Positions 34,888 to 42,518 of a DNA stretch of 64,000 nt are shown here, piece by piece. Origin of the DNA: Usitatibacter sp035624355 (GTDB lineage Bacteria > Pseudomonadota > Gammaproteobacteria > Burkholderiales > Usitatibacteraceae); the NCBI GenBank assembly GCA_035624355.1, contig DASPRQ010000085.1, positions 1 to 64,000 of the forward strand. Direction: 5' to 3'. The notes beneath the pieces are model-generated. The model was not told the DNA's origin and searched no databases. It saw only the letters and a list, made by a program, of their open reading frames with translations. The translations under genes were made by a program, and so were the position numbers. How positions within the stretch are numbered: position 1 is the first letter of the stretch; every line of letters starts with the position of its first letter.

Positions 34888-34986
34888 ATGAAAAATCCGC
34901 TGGATTCGCTTTGGGGCACCGTCATCTCGGGGCTGGTCCTGACGGTGGTTCTCTACTATCTCGCACGCGCCATCATCGGAGGCTAG
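34888..34986 (+). CDS. 32-residue single-helix membrane peptide upstream of the PuuD-like gene
   Basis: A short frame with ATG at 34888 and GGAGAC 7 bases before it. It encodes 32 residues: a basic N-terminus (MKNPLDSLWG), one hydrophobic helix (TVISGLVLTVVLYYLARAII) and a GG end. It ends 5 bases before the PuuD-like start, so the two are cotranscribed and probably function together. I do not recognise a named family. The size, position and clear ribosome site support a real gene. Confidence 0.7.
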   Translation: MKNPLDSLWGTVISGLVLTVVLYYLARAIIGG

Positions 34987-34991
34987 GGACC

Positions 34992-35501
34992 ATGAGCTGG
35001 GAATTCATCCACTACGGCATCGGCCGATGGGTCCACATCTTCTTCGGCGTGATGTGGATCGGGCTGCTCTACTACTTCAACTTCGTCCAGGTGGACGCGC
35101 TCAAGAAGGCGGCGGCGGACAGCCCGCCCACGGGCGCGGGCATCACCAAGCACGTGGCGCCGCTCGCCCTGCTCTACTTCCGCTGGGCCGCGGTCGGCAC
35201 CTGGGTGATGGGCGCCTTCCTCCTCGGCGACAAGTTCCTCTCGGCGTTCCTGTTCCGGGAGAGCGCCTACGTGCCGATCGGCATCGGCGCGTGGCTGGGC
35301 ACGATCATGCTCTTCAACGTCTGGGTGCTCATCTGGCCCAACCAGAAGAAGATCCTGGGCTTCGTCGCTGCGAGCGACGAGGAGAAGGCGAAGGCGCGGC
35401 GCGTCGCGTTCCTCGCCTCGCGCACGAACACCATGCTTTCGCTTCCCATGCTCTTCTTCATGTCGTCCTCGGCGCTCTTCCACCGGGGGCTGTTCGCCTG
35501 A
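34992..35501 (+). CDS. PuuD-like (urate hydroxylase N-terminal domain) membrane protein
   Basis: 169 residues with about four membrane helices and a charged connecting segment (ASDEEKAKARRVAF). The start MSWEFIHYGIGRWVHIFFGVMW resembles the membrane domain of the PuuD urate oxidase family; the C-terminal cytochrome c domain of true PuuD is absent. Histidines near residues 7, 15, 54 and 164 lie in or beside helices and could bind heme, but this is inference. No purine catabolism genes are nearby, so a urate-oxidising role is doubtful. It is preceded by the 32-residue membrane peptide. Confidence 0.75.
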   Translation: MSWEFIHYGIGRWVHIFFGVMWIGLLYYFNFVQVDALKKAAADSPPTGAGITKHVAPLALLYFRWAAVGTWVMGAFLLGDKFLSAFLFRESAYVPIGIGAWLGTIMLFNVWVLIWPNQKKILGFVAASDEEKAKARRVAFLASRTNTMLSLPMLFFMSSSALFHRGLFA

Positions 35502-35548
35502 GGGAACGAGCGGGGGGCTGCGGGGGGCGTGCACCGTCCGCGGGGAGG

Positions 35549-36016
35549 TCAGCGCGGCCTCGGCAGGCCGGTGACCCTGTCGCCGGCCTTCACGCTGTGC
35601 GCGGCGAACCAGCCCTTGTTCGTCTCGATCGCGTAGAGCGCGGGCCCGGCGGCCCCGTGGGGGTCGAGCGTCTGCGGTTCCATGTCGACGATGTTGAGGA
35701 TGACACCCCCGCCGTCGATGAAGGCGACCGAGAGCGGGATGAGGGTGTTCTTCATCCACATCGTGTAGTAGCCGGGGTCGTCGAAGACGAAGAGCATGCC
35801 GTCGTCGGGCCCCAGCTTCTCGCGGAACATGAGGCCGCGCTCGCGGTCGGACTCGGTCGCCGCGACCTCGACCTTGAGCGGGTGCGGGCCCACCCGGACC
35901 TCGACGGTCCGCAACGGCACGGCGGCGAGCGCGTGCGCGGAGGCGAGGAGGAACGCGGCGGCGAGAAACCGCAGCGGGCGAAGGCGGTCGAAGAGGGTTG
36001 CGGCGCGGCGGTTCAC
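35549..36016 (-). CDS. DUF192 family exported protein
   Basis: 155 residues from the GTG at 36016 with GGGAG upstream; the longer frame to 36352 is antisense to the next gene and is rejected. A signal peptide is likely (LRFLAAAFLLASAHALA). The DUF192 core follows: VEVAATESDRERGLMFR, GMLFVFDDPGYYTMWMKNT, IPLSVAFIDGGGVILNIVDM and a C-terminal YAIETNKGWFAAHSVKAGD. The family has a small beta-barrel fold of unknown function. It is convergent with the PuuD-like gene and divergent from the small lipoprotein gene. Confidence 0.9.
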   Translation of the reverse strand: MNRRAATLFDRLRPLRFLAAAFLLASAHALAAVPLRTVEVRVGPHPLKVEVAATESDRERGLMFREKLGPDDGMLFVFDDPGYYTMWMKNTLIPLSVAFIDGGGVILNIVDMEPQTLDPHGAAGPALYAIETNKGWFAAHSVKAGDRVTGLPRPR

Positions 36017-36055
36017 TTCGAGCTCCCGGCGGAACGGAGGTCCCAAGGTTAACGC

Positions 36056-36355
36056 ATGACCGGATCGATGCGACGACATGTTTCGGTCGGGCTTGCGGCG
36101 CTCGCGGCGGCTTGCGCGATCGCGCCGCCCGACAGTCGCGAGACCGCGGCCCAGGCCGCGGAGCGGCGCGCGCAGGCCCCGCGGCCCGCCTACAACCTCG
36201 CCGGCTACCCGCCCGCGGCGCGCGAGGGCTATATCGACGGCTGCGAGTCCGCCCGGGGCTCCGCCTACGCGCATCGCGACGCGAAGCGCATGGCCGACGA
36301 TCCCCAGTACGCCATGGGGTGGAACGACGGCTACTCCATGTGCCGTCGGCAATGA
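36056..36355 (+). CDS. Small probable exported protein with GY/GW repeats
   Basis: 99 residues. The N-terminus MTGSMRRHVSVGLAALAAACA looks like a signal peptide, with AAAC a possible lipobox (Cys20). The C-terminal half holds two related segments, AREGYIDGCESARGSAY and QYAMGWNDGYSMCR, each with G-aromatic-x-D/G-G and a cysteine that might form a disulfide. I do not recognise the family. A second in-frame ATG at 36068 is a possible start. It is followed within 5 bases by repeat copy 2. Confidence 0.65.
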   Translation: MTGSMRRHVSVGLAALAAACAIAPPDSRETAAQAAERRAQAPRPAYNLAGYPPAAREGYIDGCESARGSAYAHRDAKRMADDPQYAMGWNDGYSMCRRQ

Positions 36356-36359
36356 TTTC

Positions 36360-36408
36360 GCGCATCGGGAACGGCGTTGGAGCGGACGGCGAGTCGCCGC
36401 TCAACGCC
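36360..36408 (+). repeat. Dispersed stem-loop repeat, copy 2
   Basis: Begins GCGCATCGGGAACGGCGTTGG and continues AGCGGAC-GGCGAGTCG-CCGCTCAACGCC. It matches copy 1 over the first 28 bases apart from small changes, and can fold into a hairpin through GTTGGAGCGG and CCGCTCAAC. It lies between the small lipoprotein gene and cbiX, which converge. Confidence 0.65.
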
Positions 36409-36419
36409 ATCGAGCGACT

Positions 36420-36785
36420 TCAGCCGGCGCGCGCGAGGATCCACGAGGCGATCGCCTCCTCGATCTCGCGCGCCTCGCCGATCGCGGGCTCGAGCCCGAT
36501 GGGGATGTGCGGATGGGCGCCGCGCAGCTCCTCGAGCATGCGCGGCAGGTCCTCGCCGAGGTGCCCACCCTGCGCCATGAACAGCGGGAAGACGGTGATC
36601 GCGAGCGCGCCCTGCTCGACGAGCGAGCGGACCGCCTCCCCGAGCGGCGGGGCCATGAAGTCGAGGAAGGCGAGCTCGATCGGGTACTCGGGCCGGCTCT
36701 GGCGCACCCGCTCGCGGATCGCCTCGAAGGGCCGCTTCCACTCCGGGTCGCGCGAGCCGTGGGCGAAGAGGACGATGCCGCGCAT
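36420..36785 (-). CDS. cbiX: CbiX-type sirohydrochlorin chelatase, single domain
   Basis: 121 residues from the ATG at 36785, which shares one base with the dut stop (TGATG). LFAHGSRDPEW near residue 6-16 and FMAQGGHLGEDLP near 68-80 carry the two conserved histidines of the CbiX/SirB/CbiK class II chelatases. The short single-domain form is expected to act as a homodimer, inserting cobalt or iron into sirohydrochlorin. No cobalamin or siroheme genes are adjacent, so the metal cannot be assigned. Confidence 0.88.
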   Translation of the reverse strand: MRGIVLFAHGSRDPEWKRPFEAIRERVRQSRPEYPIELAFLDFMAPPLGEAVRSLVEQGALAITVFPLFMAQGGHLGEDLPRMLEELRGAHPHIPIGLEPAIGEAREIEEAIASWILARAG

Positions 36786-37234
36786 CAGTGCTTGCCGGTG
36801 GATCCGAAGCCGCCGTCGCCGCGCTCGCTCTCCTCGAACGACTCGACCACGTTGAGCTCGACCTGCACCACGGGCACGACCACGAGCTGCGCGATGCGCT
36901 CGAGCGGATTCAGCACGAACGGCTCCCTCCCGCGATTCCAGCACGAGACGAGCACCTGCCCCTGGTAGTCCGAGTCGATGAGCCCGACGAGGTTGCCGAG
37001 GACGATCCCGTGCTTGTGGCCGAGGCCCGAGCGCGGGATCACGATCGCGGCAAGCCCCGGGTCGCCGAGGTGGATCGCGAGCCCCGAGGGCACGAGCGCG
37101 GACTCGCCCGGCCGCAGCGTGAGCGGCTCGTCGATGCACGCGCGCAGGTCGAGCCCCGCCGAGCCGCGCGTCGCGTAGGCGGGAAGGGCGGAGCGGATGC
37201 GCTCGTCGAGGATCTTCACGTCCAGGGTTCTCAT
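36785..37234 (-). CDS. dut: Deoxyuridine 5'-triphosphate nucleotidohydrolase (dUTPase)
   Basis: 149 residues from the ATG at 37234 (the frame runs back to 37270 but MRTLDVKILDERI is the family start). All five trimeric dUTPase motifs are present: GSAGLDLRA, PRSGLGHKHG, GLIDSDYQG, ERIAQLVVVP and the C-terminal RGDGGFGSTG. It converts dUTP to dUMP and pyrophosphate, keeping uracil out of DNA. It lies 96 bases downstream of coaBC, the classical dfp-dut arrangement. Confidence 0.96.
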   Translation of the reverse strand: MRTLDVKILDERIRSALPAYATRGSAGLDLRACIDEPLTLRPGESALVPSGLAIHLGDPGLAAIVIPRSGLGHKHGIVLGNLVGLIDSDYQGQVLVSCWNRGREPFVLNPLERIAQLVVVPVVQVELNVVESFEESERGDGGFGSTGKH

Positions 37235-37330
37235 CGGGGCTCGGCGCGGGCAAAAGACCGATGAAACCACAGATGGGCGCGGAAGAACACCGCGGGCCCC
37301 GCGAAGCGGGTTGCGCCGGACCTCGGGAGC

Positions 37331-38560
37331 TCAGGAGACCTGCTTGAGCGGCGCTGCGGCCGGAGAGCGGGCGCCGCGCCCGGCGAGCGCGAGGGCGTGC
37401 TCGACGACCTGGCCCGCGATCCTCGACTTGGGCGCGCGCGCGAGGGCGTGCTCCCCTTCGTCGTCGTAGATGACGACCTCGTTCTCGTCCTGGCCGACCG
37501 CCGACTGCACGAGGTTCGCGACGATCATCGGGATCCTCTTGCGCACGCGCTTCTCCTGCGCGTAGCGCGCCACGTCCTCGCTCTCGGCCGCGAAGCCCAC
37601 GCAGAACGGGCCGTCCTTCATCGCCGCCACCCAGCCGAGGATGTCCTCGGTGGGCCTGAGCCGGAGATCCATGCCCTCGGCGCTCTTCTTGAGCTTGCGG
37701 GCCGAGGGGGCGACGGGCGTGTAGTCGGCCACGGCGGCCACGCCGAAGAAGAAGTCGCTCGCCTCGACGTGCTCCTTCACCGCGTCGAACATCTCGGCCG
37801 CGGAGGTCACGCGCACGAAGCGCGCCGCGGGCGGCGGCGTGAGCGCCGTGGGGCCGCTCACCAGCGTCACGTCGGCGCCGAGCGCGAGGGCGGCCTGCGC
37901 GACCGCGTAGCCCATCTTCCCGGAGCTGAGGTTCGTGATCCCGCGCACCGTGTCGATCGCCTCGAACGTGGGACCGGCCGTGACGAGCACCCTGCGTCCG
38001 GCGAGGCGCCCGGGCGCGAGCGCGCCGAGCGCGGCCTGGAGAAGCTCCTCGGGCTCGAGCATGCGGCCCATGCCAACCTCGCCGCAGGCCTGGTCGCCCG
38101 AGGCGGAGCCCAGGACCGTCACGCCGTCGGCGCGCAGCACGGCGAGGTTGCGCTGCGTGGCGGGGTTGTCCCACATCTCGCGGTTCATGGCGGGGGCGAC
38201 GAGCAGCGGGCAGTTGCGCGCGAGGCAGGTGGTGGACAGCAGGTCGTCGGCGAGGCCGTGGGCGAGCTTCGCGAGGAAGTCCGCGCTCGCGGGCGCCACC
38301 AGGATCGCGTCGGCCGCGCGGGAAAGCTCGATGTGCGCCATCGCGTTCGGGAAGCTCGCGTCCCAGAGGTCCGTCGCGACGGGCTGGCCGGTGAGCGCCT
38401 GGAACGTGGCGGGCGCGACGAAGCGCGTGGCCGCCTCGGTCATCGCGACCCGCACCTCGACGTTGTTGCCCATGAGGAGGCGGGCGAGCTCGGCGGCCTT
38501 GTACGCGGCGATGCCGCCCGTCACCCCGAGCAGGACCCGGCGCTTCAAAAGCTTGTCCAT
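37331..38560 (-). CDS. coaBC: Bifunctional phosphopantothenoylcysteine decarboxylase/phosphopantothenate-cysteine ligase
   Basis: 409 residues. The N-terminal CoaC flavoprotein domain shows GVTGGIAAYKAAELARLL, the PASADF motif near 120 and the PAMN motif near 154; the C-terminal CoaB domain begins GRRVLVTAGPTFEAIDTVRG near 190 with NLSSGKMGYA after it. It performs two consecutive steps of coenzyme A synthesis from 4'-phosphopantothenate. It is divergent from radC with 33 bases between starts. TAAAAT at 38572-38567 ends only 6 bases before the ATG and no Shine-Dalgarno is seen, so the mRNA may be leaderless. Confidence 0.97.
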   Translation of the reverse strand: MDKLLKRRVLLGVTGGIAAYKAAELARLLMGNNVEVRVAMTEAATRFVAPATFQALTGQPVATDLWDASFPNAMAHIELSRAADAILVAPASADFLAKLAHGLADDLLSTTCLARNCPLLVAPAMNREMWDNPATQRNLAVLRADGVTVLGSASGDQACGEVGMGRMLEPEELLQAALGALAPGRLAGRRVLVTAGPTFEAIDTVRGITNLSSGKMGYAVAQAALALGADVTLVSGPTALTPPPAARFVRVTSAAEMFDAVKEHVEASDFFFGVAAVADYTPVAPSARKLKKSAEGMDLRLRPTEDILGWVAAMKDGPFCVGFAAESEDVARYAQEKRVRKRIPMIVANLVQSAVGQDENEVVIYDDEGEHALARAPKSRIAGQVVEHALALAGRGARSPAAAPLKQVS

Positions 38561-38593
38561 AAAGGCATTTTACCCACGACCCCCGAGGCGTGC

Positions 38594-39268
38594 ATGTCCC
38601 CGCCCCCGTGGCCCCCTGTCGAGCGGCCCCGCGAACGAATGCTGGCGCGCGGCGCGGCCTCCCTCTCGGACGCCGAGCTCGTCGCGATCTTCCTCGGAAC
38701 CGGCATCCGCGGACGCGGCGCGGTGGAGGTGGCGGGCGATCTCCTCGCCCGTTTCGGCCGGCTTTCGCGCCTGCTTTCCGCCGCGCCGCGCGAGCTCGAG
38801 GCGGTGCCCGGAGTCGGAGCGGCCCGGGGCGCGCGCATCGCCGCGGTGATGGAGCTCGCCCGCCGCGCGCTCGTCGAGGAGATGAAGGCGCGCGACAGCC
38901 TCGCCTCGCCCGCCGCCGTGCGCGGCTACCTGCGGCTGCGCATGCAGGATCTCGCGCACGAATGCTTCCACTGCGTCTATCTCGACGCGCAGAACCGCGT
39001 GATCGCGGCCGAGGAGCTCTTCCGCGGCACGCTCACGCAGACCAGCGTCTATCCCCGCGAGGTGGTGAAGCATTGCCTCGCCCACAACGCCGCGGCGGTG
39101 ATCCTCGCCCATAACCACCCTTCCGGGGTGGCGGAACCGAGCCTTCAGGACCAGGCCCTCACCCGAACGCTCGCCGAGGCGCTCGCGCTCGTGGACGTGA
39201 AGGTGCTCGACCACTTCATCGTGGCCCCCGGGGCGAGCCTGTCCTTCGCCGAGCGGGGGCTGCTCTGA
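38594..39268 (+). CDS. radC: RadC family JAB-domain protein
   Basis: 224 residues from the ATG at 38594. A helix-hairpin-helix N-terminal part (VPGVGAARGARIAAVMELARR near 77) is followed by the JAMM/MPN metalloprotease-like domain with HNHPSGVAEPSLQD near 173-186, including the zinc-binding His-x-His and Asp. Despite the old name, a role in DNA repair is not established in the family. It sits in the conserved order coaBC/radC-rpmB-rpmG. Confidence 0.94.
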   Translation: MSPPPWPPVERPRERMLARGAASLSDAELVAIFLGTGIRGRGAVEVAGDLLARFGRLSRLLSAAPRELEAVPGVGAARGARIAAVMELARRALVEEMKARDSLASPAAVRGYLRLRMQDLAHECFHCVYLDAQNRVIAAEELFRGTLTQTSVYPREVVKHCLAHNAAAVILAHNHPSGVAEPSLQDQALTRTLAEALALVDVKVLDHFIVAPGASLSFAERGLL

Positions 39269-39287
39269 AAAAGCCAATGGAATCAGT

Positions 39288-39316
39288 TTGAAAGGGGCGG
39301 CCGGCTGGGCTATAAT
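39288..39316 (+). promoter_or_regulatory. Sigma70-type promoter for rpmB-rpmG
   Basis: TTGAAA (39288-39293) and TATAAT (39311-39316) with a 17-base spacer, essentially consensus. The leader to rpmB would be about 38 bases, with GGAGAG before the ATG. This is the strongest promoter in the window, as expected for ribosomal protein genes. Confidence 0.85.
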
Positions 39317-39360
39317 GATCGACTTCCCCGAGCCACCACCGAAACACCCGGAGAGATTCC

Positions 39361-39597
39361 ATGTCCCGCGTCTGCCAAGTGACGGGCAAGACCCCCCGCG
39401 TCGGGAACCACGTGTCCCACGCGAACAACAAGACCAAGCGGCGCTACCTGCCCAACCTGCAATACCGCCGGTTCTGGGTGGAGAGCGAGAACCGCTGGGT
39501 GAAGATGCGCCTGTCGAGCGCGGGCCTGCGCCTCATCGACAAGAAGGGCATCGACGTCGTGCTCGCCGAGATGCGCGCGCGCGGCGAGAACGTCTGA
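39361..39597 (+). CDS. rpmB: 50S ribosomal protein L28
   Basis: 78 residues starting MSRVCQVTGKTPRVGNHVSH, the normal L28 opening, with ANNKTKRRYLPNLQYRRFW in the middle. It has a GGAGAGATT ribosome site and is the first gene of the rpmB-rpmG operon. Length and sequence are entirely standard. Confidence 0.98.
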   Translation: MSRVCQVTGKTPRVGNHVSHANNKTKRRYLPNLQYRRFWVESENRWVKMRLSSAGLRLIDKKGIDVVLAEMRARGENV

Positions 39598-39610
39598 AGG
39601 AGCCCCGACC

Positions 39611-39769
39611 ATGCCCCGCGAGAAGATCAAGCTCGAGTCCTCGGCCGGCACCGGCCACTTCTACACCACGACCAAGAACAAGCGCACCATGCCCGACAAG
39701 TTGGAGATCAAGAAGTACGATCCCGTCGCGCGCAAGCACGTGGTCTACAAGGAAGGCAAGCTCAAGTAG
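39611..39769 (+). CDS. rpmG: 50S ribosomal protein L33
   Basis: 52 residues, MPREKIKLESSAGTGHFYTT, ending YKEGKLK. This is the cysteine-free L33 form: no CxxC zinc motif is present, in line with the zinc-independent L31 at 3.4 kb. It starts 13 bases after rpmB with AAGGAG upstream, and is followed by repeat copy 3 and a strong terminator. Confidence 0.97.
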   Translation: MPREKIKLESSAGTGHFYTTTKNKRTMPDKLEIKKYDPVARKHVVYKEGKLK

Positions 39770-39770
39770 A

Positions 39771-39823
39771 GCGAGCACCGGGAAAGGCGCTGGAGCGGAC
39801 GCAAAGCGACGCCGCTCAACGCC
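39771..39823 (+). repeat. Dispersed stem-loop repeat, copy 3
   Basis: GCACCGGGAAAGGCGCTGG, AGCGGAC, a 9-base spacer, then GCCGCTCAACGCC. It follows the rpmG stop by one base and precedes the terminator, so it lies inside the rpmB-rpmG transcript. It is slightly more divergent than copies 1 and 2. Confidence 0.6.
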
Positions 39824-39837
39824 GGCAAGCAGCAGGA

Positions 39838-39862
39838 AAGCCCCGCGATGCGGGGCTTTTTG
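39838..39862 (+). terminator. Rho-independent terminator of rpmB-rpmG
   Basis: Hairpin AAAGCCCCGC-GAT-GCGGGGCTTTTT followed by GTTT. The stem is nearly identical to the terminator at 41173-41197 beyond the next gene. Confidence 0.9.
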
Positions 39863-39933
39863 TTTGCGGACGCCCGGCCCGAGATGCCTCGGGTGGGCCG
39901 GCGTGCCGTGGGCCACCATCGCGGCCTGCGCCG

Positions 39934-41052
39934 TCATTCATCGTTCGTCTCGAAGCCCTGGAACTCGCCGCTGATCCAGGTCTCCTTGTCGCGCATCACC
40001 GCCTGCGCCGGCAGCGTGTCCGTGGCGGTCGAGAGCCCCGGCACGCGCTTCACGGCGGTGCCGATCGCCATGAACTCGATCAGGCTGCCGATCTCGTGGA
40101 TGTGCGTCTTGATGCCGACCACGTCGTCCGCCCCGATCGAGCTCGCTTCGCGGCGAATGATGTCGATCGCATGCTCGCGCGCGTCGTAGATGAGCGTCGT
40201 AAGGTCGGATATCTCGCCCTTGGCAAACGACTTGAGCGCCGCCTTGATACCCCCTACTACACCCAGCGAATAGACCGCGGTGCCCAGGACCAGCCGCATC
40301 GGCGCGTAGCCCATGCGCGTCATGTTCCAGGTCTCCTCGCAGGTGAGGTCGCTGGTGGCGCAGCTCTGCCCGAGGCCGCCAAGGGCGTCGTGGTGGGCGG
40401 CCGTGCCCGTCATGACCATTTCATGCAATCCCTGGAAGAGCTTGAGCTTCGTCACGATGCCGAGCACGCAATTGCCTCCCGCGGCCTTCGCCTCGGTCAC
40501 GAGGCGGTCCAATGCGACGTGACGGGTCGCATTGAACACATCGCTGAATTCCTTGATCTCACCCCGGGCCATGCTCTTTAAGCCTCCGAGCAGCCCGCCC
40601 GTCACGCCGATCGAGTAGGCCACATTGCTGAACACGAAGTGCTTTGGAACGTAGCCCGCATCGAGCAGGCAATAAAGCTCCTGGCCGTCGCCGCTCGTGG
40701 AAAACTCGATCGTGCGCTGCTTGCCCGCCTCGTGATACAGGCAGCTCCCGACGGAGACGAATTCGATGTTGCCCTGGAAGTGGCGCAGGTCGCTGGTCAT
40801 CCCCGAGATGCCAGCGGCCTGGTTCTCCTCGGCCTCGGCGACGATGCGCTTTTCCGCTTCGAGCCGTCCCGCGTGAATGATGGCGGTGACTTCGGCCACC
40901 TCGCCGCCCATCACGCCGCGGAAGCCGCTGCTCAGTCCCCCGATGAATCCCAGGGAATGGACGCTGTTGCCGATCACGATGTCGCCCGCCTTGTAGCCCT
41001 TCAATCCGAGGCAGAACATCTCGTTGCCCGACAACCCGGTCATCACGGCCAT
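39934..41052 (-). CDS. Triple YbjQ-like (DUF74, heavy-metal-binding) domain protein
   Basis: 372 residues with GGGAGG before the ATG. The protein is three tandem copies of one domain of about 115-120 residues: each has G-Y-x(5)-[VI], then a [VY]-S-[LI]-G segment (HSLGFIGG, YSIGVTGG, YSLGVVGG), G-E-[VI] (GGEVAEV, RGEIKEF, KGEISDL), a helix with AR..A, and an ending EF-x(3)-G. YbjQ proteins are about 107 residues and form pentamers; they are called heavy-metal-binding from structure only. I know no function for a three-domain version. No signal peptide. Base composition looks somewhat less GC-rich than the flanks, hinting at transfer, though I did not compute it. A terminator of the upstream gene lies between it and the desaturase, so it has its own promoter. 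Confidence 0.75.
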   Translation of the reverse strand: MAVMTGLSGNEMFCLGLKGYKAGDIVIGNSVHSLGFIGGLSSGFRGVMGGEVAEVTAIIHAGRLEAEKRIVAEAEENQAAGISGMTSDLRHFQGNIEFVSVGSCLYHEAGKQRTIEFSTSGDGQELYCLLDAGYVPKHFVFSNVAYSIGVTGGLLGGLKSMARGEIKEFSDVFNATRHVALDRLVTEAKAAGGNCVLGIVTKLKLFQGLHEMVMTGTAAHHDALGGLGQSCATSDLTCEETWNMTRMGYAPMRLVLGTAVYSLGVVGGIKAALKSFAKGEISDLTTLIYDAREHAIDIIRREASSIGADDVVGIKTHIHEIGSLIEFMAIGTAVKRVPGLSTATDTLPAQAVMRDKETWISGEFQGFETNDE

Positions 41053-41172
41053 GCGACCTCCCTGGTGAGGTGGGTGGCGGAATATAGCAGAATCGAATGC
41101 CGCGGTTCATCTCGGTCCGCAGCCGAAACGAACATCCTTTTCGTAACGCAGCGCTTCCCTCGCCGCCAAACG

Positions 41173-41197
41173 AAAAAGCCCCGCATCGCGGGGCTTT
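41173..41197 (-). terminator. Rho-independent terminator of the desaturase gene
   Basis: Minus-strand AAAGCCCCGCGATGCGGGGC followed by TTTTTCG, 45 bases past the desaturase stop. The stem has the same sequence as the terminator after rpmG. Confidence 0.88.
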
Positions 41198-41242
41198 CGT
41201 CTATGGATTCCCGCCTTCGCGGGAGCGGCGCGCTAGGTGTAG

Positions 41243-42412
41243 CTAGGCGTAGCGGCGCAAGCGGTGCGAGAAGGCGACCAGCGGCTCGATGCCGGTCTTC
41301 TCGGCGCGCTCGCACCAGTCCTTGAGCTGGTGCACGAGCTGCTCGGTGGTAAGCGTCGAGCGCTCCCACAAGCGCACGAGCTCCTGGCGCATGCCGAGCG
41401 TCGTCTTGAGCGCCGGGCTCGATTCGACCACCAGGTTGATGGCCGCGCGATGCTTGGCGGGGACCACCGCCGCGTCGCGGTGCAGCCACTTGCGGATCCC
41501 CACGAGCGGCGCGCAGTCGCCGCCCCGCTCCCGCAGCGCCGCGATCTCGAGCTCGGCGGCGCGCTTCACGGACTTCGCGTAGTTCATCATCACGTCGTAG
41601 CGGTGCATGATGACCGCCTGGAGCGTCTGCGCGTCCACCTCGAACTTGGAGGGGTCCAGCCTCACCTTCGGTGCGCGGCGGCGCACGGTGGCGAGCCCCA
41701 GCGCCTCGAGCAGGCGCACGTAGCCCCAGCCCAGGTCGACCTCGTACCAGCGCAGCGAGAACTTGGCCGAGGTGGGGTAGGCGTGGTGGTTGTTGTGCAG
41801 CTCCTCGCCGCCGATCCACACCGCCCAGGGGGCGATGTTGGTGCTGTCGTCGTCGGTCTGGAAGTTGCGGTAGCCGAAGTAGTGCCCCAGGCCGTTGATC
41901 ACGCCGGCGGCCCAGAACGGGATCCAGGCCATCTGCACGCCGTAGATGATCGCGCCCGGGACCACGCCGAAGAGCGCGACGTCGGTCGCGGCGAGGAGCA
42001 GGATGCCGTACTTGTGCAGCGGCGTGTAGAGGTTGCGCTCCAGCCAGTCGTCCGGCGTGCCGTTGCCGTAGCGCGACAGGGTCTCGGGCTTGTGCGATTC
42101 CTTCACGTACAGGAACACGCCGCCGAAGAGCACGCGGTTGATGCCGTAGATGCGCGGGCTGTGCGGATCGTCCTCCGTCTCGCACTTGGCGTGGTGCTTG
42201 CGATGGATCGCGGCCCACTCCTTGGTGATCATCCCGGTGGTGAGCCAGAGCCAGAACCGGAAGAAGTGACTCACCGCAGGGTGCAGGTCCAGGGCGCTGT
42301 GCGCCTGGCAGCGGTGGAGGTAGATGGTGACGCCGGCGATGGTGATCTGGACGAGCACGAGGCCCGCGAGCACGTCGCCCCACCACGGTAGATTCAGGAG
42401 ACCGCTGAACAT
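41243..42412 (-). CDS. Membrane fatty acid desaturase (acyl-CoA/acyl-lipid delta-9 type)
   Basis: 389 residues. The three di-iron histidine boxes are visible: HRCQAH near residue 33, HRKHH near 70 and HNNHH near 208, with four membrane helices around them. The C-terminal 150 residues are a soluble helical extension found in proteobacterial DesA-like enzymes. It introduces a cis double bond into saturated acyl chains, contributing to membrane fluidity. The Shine-Dalgarno is weak. Own terminator downstream. Confidence 0.93.
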   Translation of the reverse strand: MFSGLLNLPWWGDVLAGLVLVQITIAGVTIYLHRCQAHSALDLHPAVSHFFRFWLWLTTGMITKEWAAIHRKHHAKCETEDDPHSPRIYGINRVLFGGVFLYVKESHKPETLSRYGNGTPDDWLERNLYTPLHKYGILLLAATDVALFGVVPGAIIYGVQMAWIPFWAAGVINGLGHYFGYRNFQTDDDSTNIAPWAVWIGGEELHNNHHAYPTSAKFSLRWYEVDLGWGYVRLLEALGLATVRRRAPKVRLDPSKFEVDAQTLQAVIMHRYDVMMNYAKSVKRAAELEIAALRERGGDCAPLVGIRKWLHRDAAVVPAKHRAAINLVVESSPALKTTLGMRQELVRLWERSTLTTEQLVHQLKDWCERAEKTGIEPLVAFSHRLRRYA

Positions 42413-42518
42413 TCGATGAGCGCCTTTTTCACAGGATCCGTCCTCGGGATGGGACGTAGGTAGCGGCGGATTGTAACCCGGCGCGGGCCGCCCGGCGCGC
42501 CTCTTTTCTTGCGCAGGA

